Of a stretch of 64,000 bases of DNA, positions 63,958 through 64,000 are shown piece by piece; positions within the stretch are counted from its first letter, which is position 1; each line of letters begins with the position of its first letter. Source of the DNA: Albimonas sp963816545. GTDB taxonomy: Bacteria; Pseudomonadota; Alphaproteobacteria; Rhodobacterales; Rhodobacteraceae. The stretch is from contig CAWFLE010000008.1 in NCBI GenBank assembly GCA_963816545.1, positions 124,001 through 188,000 on the forward strand. The letters run 5' to 3'. The notes beneath the pieces are model-generated. The model made no database searches. It was not told the DNA's origin and saw nothing but the letters and a program-made list of their open reading frames with translations. The position numbers were made by a program, and so were the translations under genes.

Positions 63958-64000
63958 ATGAACAAGCCGCTGACCGCCAAGGACAAGCCCGCCCAGGCCG
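63958..64000 (+). CDS. Start of an unidentified gene cut by the window edge
   Basis: An ATG at 63958 with GGGGGAGGAG upstream opens a frame MNKPLTAKDKPAQA that continues beyond the window. Too little is visible to name it. Confidence 0.45.
   Translation, partial: MNKPLTAKDKPAQA

Overview
The window is very GC-rich DNA from an alphaproteobacterium, most likely a Rhodobacterales (Rhodobacteraceae/Paracoccaceae) strain. The evidence is the composition, the class I lysyl-tRNA synthetase, the HspQ, SLT-lipoprotein and RTX protein types, the SoxX/CcdA/TusA group, the TRAP transporter and the style of the prophage genes. No rRNA, tRNA or CRISPR array was seen.

Chromosomal left arm (1-27 kb). It holds the 5' end of an RTX-like protein; tusA, a SoxX-type cytochrome c and ccdA; alaS; an SLT lipoprotein and hspQ; an SMP-30/gluconolactonase-like gene; and one minus-strand operon of tetR, dctP, dctQ, a 47-codon ORF, dctM and an MBL hydrolase. 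Next come exbB-exbD-exbD-tonB, a TerB-like gene, lysS (class I), two membrane genes (one HupE/UreJ), an outer-membrane-like protein, a thiamine-pyrophosphokinase and GST pair, a decayed IS91-type element with an integrase remnant, and rlmE-ppx.

Accessory island (about 27.3-56.7 kb). It is bounded by 35-bp near-identical direct repeats and separates ppx from a divergent gene at 56.7 kb. Its left half is a metal/redox cluster: VIT-type transporter, P1B ATPase, ApbE, PepSY-flavodoxin-FNR reductase, DUF2271 protein with an ApbE flavinylation motif, Asp-rich secreted protein, exported KatG, cytochrome b561, small PepSY protein and an OmpR-type two-component system. A shared box (CTTCAG-N5-CGTCAG) lies in front of three of its transcription units. 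I read it as an NADPH-driven route that passes electrons across the membrane to a periplasmic flavoprotein, coupled to metal handling and peroxide defence. The right half is a gutted prophage: nested Rz/Rz1 spanins, an M15 endolysin split by an IS3 element, a tail-fibre remnant, a serine recombinase, small terminase, a ParB-methyltransferase, a helicase fragment, a decayed IS21 and a sigma-like fragment. Cargo genes (GNAT, nuclease, SHOCT, flavodoxin remnant, HDAC-like) sit between.

Right arm (56.7-64 kb). It holds an unassigned gene, a BTAD/TPR regulator, an M3 oligopeptidase, a homocysteine S-methyltransferase and the start of another gene.

Two window-wide patterns stand out. First, many genes, including essential alaS, carry single-base frameshifts in GC runs, which look like assembly errors. 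Second, intergenic regions hold decayed tandem copies of the ends of neighbouring genes.
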